DNA of 64,000 bases, taken from assembly GCA_045596365.1 (NCBI GenBank), contig JAZOCE010000007.1:17333-81332 (forward strand). The letters run 5' to 3'. The notes under the pieces were generated by a model. That model had not been told where the DNA came from. It ran no database searches and worked only from the letters and a program-made list of their open reading frames with translations. The position numbers and the translations under genes are program-made. The stretch's first letter is position 1. Each line of letters opens with the position of its first letter. Below are positions 62,801-64,000 of this stretch, piece after piece. The DNA is from RGIG4079 sp045596365. GTDB taxonomy: Bacteria > Bacteroidota > Bacteroidia > Bacteroidales > Muribaculaceae.

Positions 62801-63299
62801 TATACCGTTGCCTTGGGGCTCGTTTGGATTGCAAAAGAAGAATGACCAATATTCGTTTATCTCGCATAATGATGCAACAGGAACAACCAAGATAAGCAAT
62901 CTCACCACCGGTGAACGTGCCGAATATACAACATACGAAAGCCTTGCCGATAATCCACACAGCCAAGACCCTGAAGGATATACAAATACAATAGGCAAAT
63001 GGACTGGGAAAAAAGTTGTAGGCAAAATGGTTGATGTAGTTGGTAAAGCCGCTATGGGTGGTGCTTCAAAGTTTATCCCGGTAAGCGAATCTAAAAATTT
63101 ACGTCAGCGTGCTCGCACTATAGACCGTTATGGCAATACAACCAACTCTACCATTGTGTATAACCGAAGCTATACAGGCGGTATTGAAGGCTTCAATATC
63201 ACCAAAGGAAGAACCGAATATCGCACCGGTAACACAGTGCGTGTGGAACGCCACGTCGGTTACAACTTCGGCTTTATTAAAATGACTGAATATTATTAA
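59883..63299 (+). CDS. Large secreted TPR protein
   Basis: The 1138-residue protein has a signal peptide (MKRLFIYVLLACTFGNVAIAQ; the ATG two codons upstream is an alternative start). Residues about 30-190 are a beta-rich domain of a DUF4412-like pattern (FTHLPNMGITTLTANGFNY, LNGVKYYYDLYRS). A low-complexity helical part rich in Met and Gln follows (about 215-335). TPR repeats are at about 455-560 (TYNNAGILFAYKNDMDNAKI, NLGEYYFEKGDFVTARRYVD). The remaining half is helical and unassigned, with a C-terminal beta-rich tail from about 1000. It is 16 bp after the SHOCT-bearing gene. Base use is close to that of the neighbouring series. Confidence 0.7.
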   Translation: MKRLFIYVLLACTFGNVAIAQNVSKELVSQRIVNAINKGKFYMKVSGLMKIEDEGATQSMMPTFEIAVKGGVTFTHLPNMGITTLTANGFNYMLDERSKTYTVNPISPNEPDLGDIGRLTFMKQGECNLNGVKYYYDLYRSSKGHEVTFYYNTTKVAVIDLGMESSGIGKLSLLSFDTKIPESVIFCLGNEWKNASAGMGAMPSISTDISKYVDEETLKSLEKELPAGFDLNKLLSGQFDDKMIEQLVGAEGLPEGMSMSDIKSAMGMGGSSNQIDEATRKQMEFMSSPEYREQMIQIQMMGGMTRSQAEHAVKQMLPDADAMMQGLDMMDEQNAREQLVQNAPEPPRCSSPWVDPSQGCELAAGGNMGMITVTDEHDVAQIVYIDQFDTPQQIEVDMTLDVTDDGIWEAFNAFVEETKDMPQDEAVSYVMSYNGDLISVAEIGCVTGDMIERAVASCMLCPSALTYNNAGILFAYKNDMDNAKIYWETAEKYDSGNPTVALNLGEYYFEKGDFVTARRYVDKAIRNAPDFGLAYQVLTSINLAEGKYVDAAKTLFKSAENYFSNITASQMFSLRMAMETAKLKICDGFDYEQLFNDVFSEDNKASLMRATKSGFLNPVENIPADMKSLPWLCENGKIHSTYQSLDKRDKEMAARVDSLSVRNDQLMMEHPSIGAILAMGMQNTQKMLETVDQVATEIVSAQGISEDIFQVPALPDMDYYAMASQQARGSGDGSYLLDARQYWCIYLWQFYYEDLLDRETKGWACHRGEQTFGTYPEHLVELEKRKDLALKTGENEWGIYMNGIWECELAEIECKKHADTKVEELRCELECLRCKIPFGKRLVRNYYDAMWTAVLDVEKWHYETYEKPLLEEYWATMTSLVGYCENTYMQEYILNEVAQDIYHDWSYSLNRGAGFGLNVEHMWAQYVQSLEIQAKETMSIISQLDMPKIPVIHKSGGELKNYGEKPKPGWRVDIPLPWGSFGLQKKNDQYSFISHNDATGTTKISNLTTGERAEYTTYESLADNPHSQDPEGYTNTIGKWTGKKVVGKMVDVVGKAAMGGASKFIPVSESKNLRQRARTIDRYGNTTNSTIVYNRSYTGGIEGFNITKGRTEYRTGNTVRVERHVGYNFGFIKMTEYY

Positions 63300-63337
63300 T
63301 TCCTGAATATAAGAAACCAACAATACATAGGGTCATT

Positions 63338-64000
63338 ATGAAGAGACTGATATTATCATTATTCGTGGTGTTGCTGGGAGCAACATCGGCGATGGGGCAA
63401 GGCTACACTGCTGATTGGGTAGTCAAATCGAGTAATGAATTGCTCTATAAAGTCAGCGAACGTGGCAATGTTATCCGTATGGAGTTACCTAAGAAAGATG
63501 GTGGAGTGATGCCGATGTTGATGTTCGGCAAAGATTCTCTCTGCCTGCTGATGCCTGAAATAAAGTCTTATGCTGTGTTCACAGGTGAGAAGATGCGAGG
63601 AAAAACAAAAGAGTTGCTTGGTTTTGAACTTGAAAGCATTTCGAATACAACCGAAAAAACATTCAGAGGAGAAGAAGTGATTTCGGGCGTAAGTTGCCAA
63701 CATTATTTCGTTGTAAAGAAGGATGCTTCGATGATAATCGCAGCAGGTACGACCAGCTTGGGTGACGGCGGATATAGTTATGATGTTTGGGAATCAGAGA
63801 AGATGCGTCATCCGGTGCAGAAGTACAACCATGTAGATGCACGGATGGAAGTAATGACCGGAGTTAGATTCACACCTATGTCAGCCGAAAACTTCATTGT
63901 TCCCAAAGGATGGAGTCGTACTTCAATGGACGCAATGATGGATGTTATCAATGGACTGATGAAAAGCTCAATGGAAGGTGATGCTGATGCTTTGAATAAA
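63338..64000 (+). CDS. Secreted protein, N-terminal part, cut by window edge
   Basis: The ATG at 63338 opens a frame of 221 codons that runs off the right edge. A signal peptide is clear (MKRLILSLFVVLLGATSAMGQ). The next part reads as beta strands (ELLYKVSERGNVIRM, DSLCLLMPEIKSYAVFTGEKM, EEVISGVSCQHYFVV) and looks like a DUF4412-type domain. A similar layout is in the N-terminal part of the upstream 1138-residue protein, so the two may be related. Function unknown. Confidence 0.6.
   Translation, partial: MKRLILSLFVVLLGATSAMGQGYTADWVVKSSNELLYKVSERGNVIRMELPKKDGGVMPMLMFGKDSLCLLMPEIKSYAVFTGEKMRGKTKELLGFELESISNTTEKTFRGEEVISGVSCQHYFVVKKDASMIIAAGTTSLGDGGYSYDVWESEKMRHPVQKYNHVDARMEVMTGVRFTPMSAENFIVPKGWSRTSMDAMMDVINGLMKSSMEGDADALNK

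Overview
The window looks like a piece of a low-GC Bacteroidales chromosome. The evidence is promoters of the TTTG / 19-20 bp / TAnnTTTG type, few recognisable Shine-Dalgarno sites, a short RpoD of the Bacteroidetes kind, a B12-dependent ribonucleotide reductase, a MalQ with tandem CBM20 domains, a GldB-like lipoprotein and many secreted proteins of Bacteroidales type. A gut family such as Muribaculaceae is plausible, but that is inference. I see no rRNA, tRNA, CRISPR array, phage or transposase.

Layout. 1-645 is the start of a MalQ running off the left edge. 800-8157 is mostly minus strand: class II ribonucleotide reductase, dnaA, and an amidase/MCE pair, with a plus-strand nitroreductase between. 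8318-10047 holds a GldB-like lipoprotein and a thioredoxin-fold protein without its CxxC. priA (minus) and a plus-strand run (nucleotidyltransferase, dus, tgt, lptG) follow. 16869-19297 is minus strand (uridine phosphorylase, dprA, thioesterase). 19404-23190 carries an Ntn-hydrolase, a small membrane protein, an envelope trio (YtxH / holin-like / small protein), a lipoprotein and prmA.

23312-29670 is a branched-chain amino acid operon: promoter, a 20-residue Leu/Ile/Val-rich leader peptide, an attenuator, then leuA-leuC-leuD-citramalate synthase-like-leuB. A 21-bp perfect hairpin separates it from the convergent rpoD. 30749-40717 is a six-gene plus-strand run: a receiver/PEP-synthase-like hybrid, a coiled-coil protein ending in a clamp-binding-like motif, a dipeptidyl peptidase, a membrane protein, miaA and a secreted protein. 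40729-47745 is a tightly packed seven-gene minus-strand operon (TPR, kdsA, rsmE, nucleoside permease, DUF151 nuclease, mnmA, thioredoxin-like). clpB, a lipoprotein, fabI, a GHL10 hydrolase and a membrane-bound AraC-type regulator follow.

The accessory part begins at about 55116. It has a promoter and a 610-bp non-coding gap that can fold into a long rod-like RNA (6S-like candidate), then an OmpA-type protein whose C-terminal coding segment is GC-richer. Next is a 74-bp tandem repeat with two compensatory base-pair changes, then a co-directional series of secreted proteins (three WG-repeat type, a 1138-residue TPR protein and one cut by the right edge). This series, the receiver/PEP-synthase hybrid and the non-coding RNA are the least explained parts.
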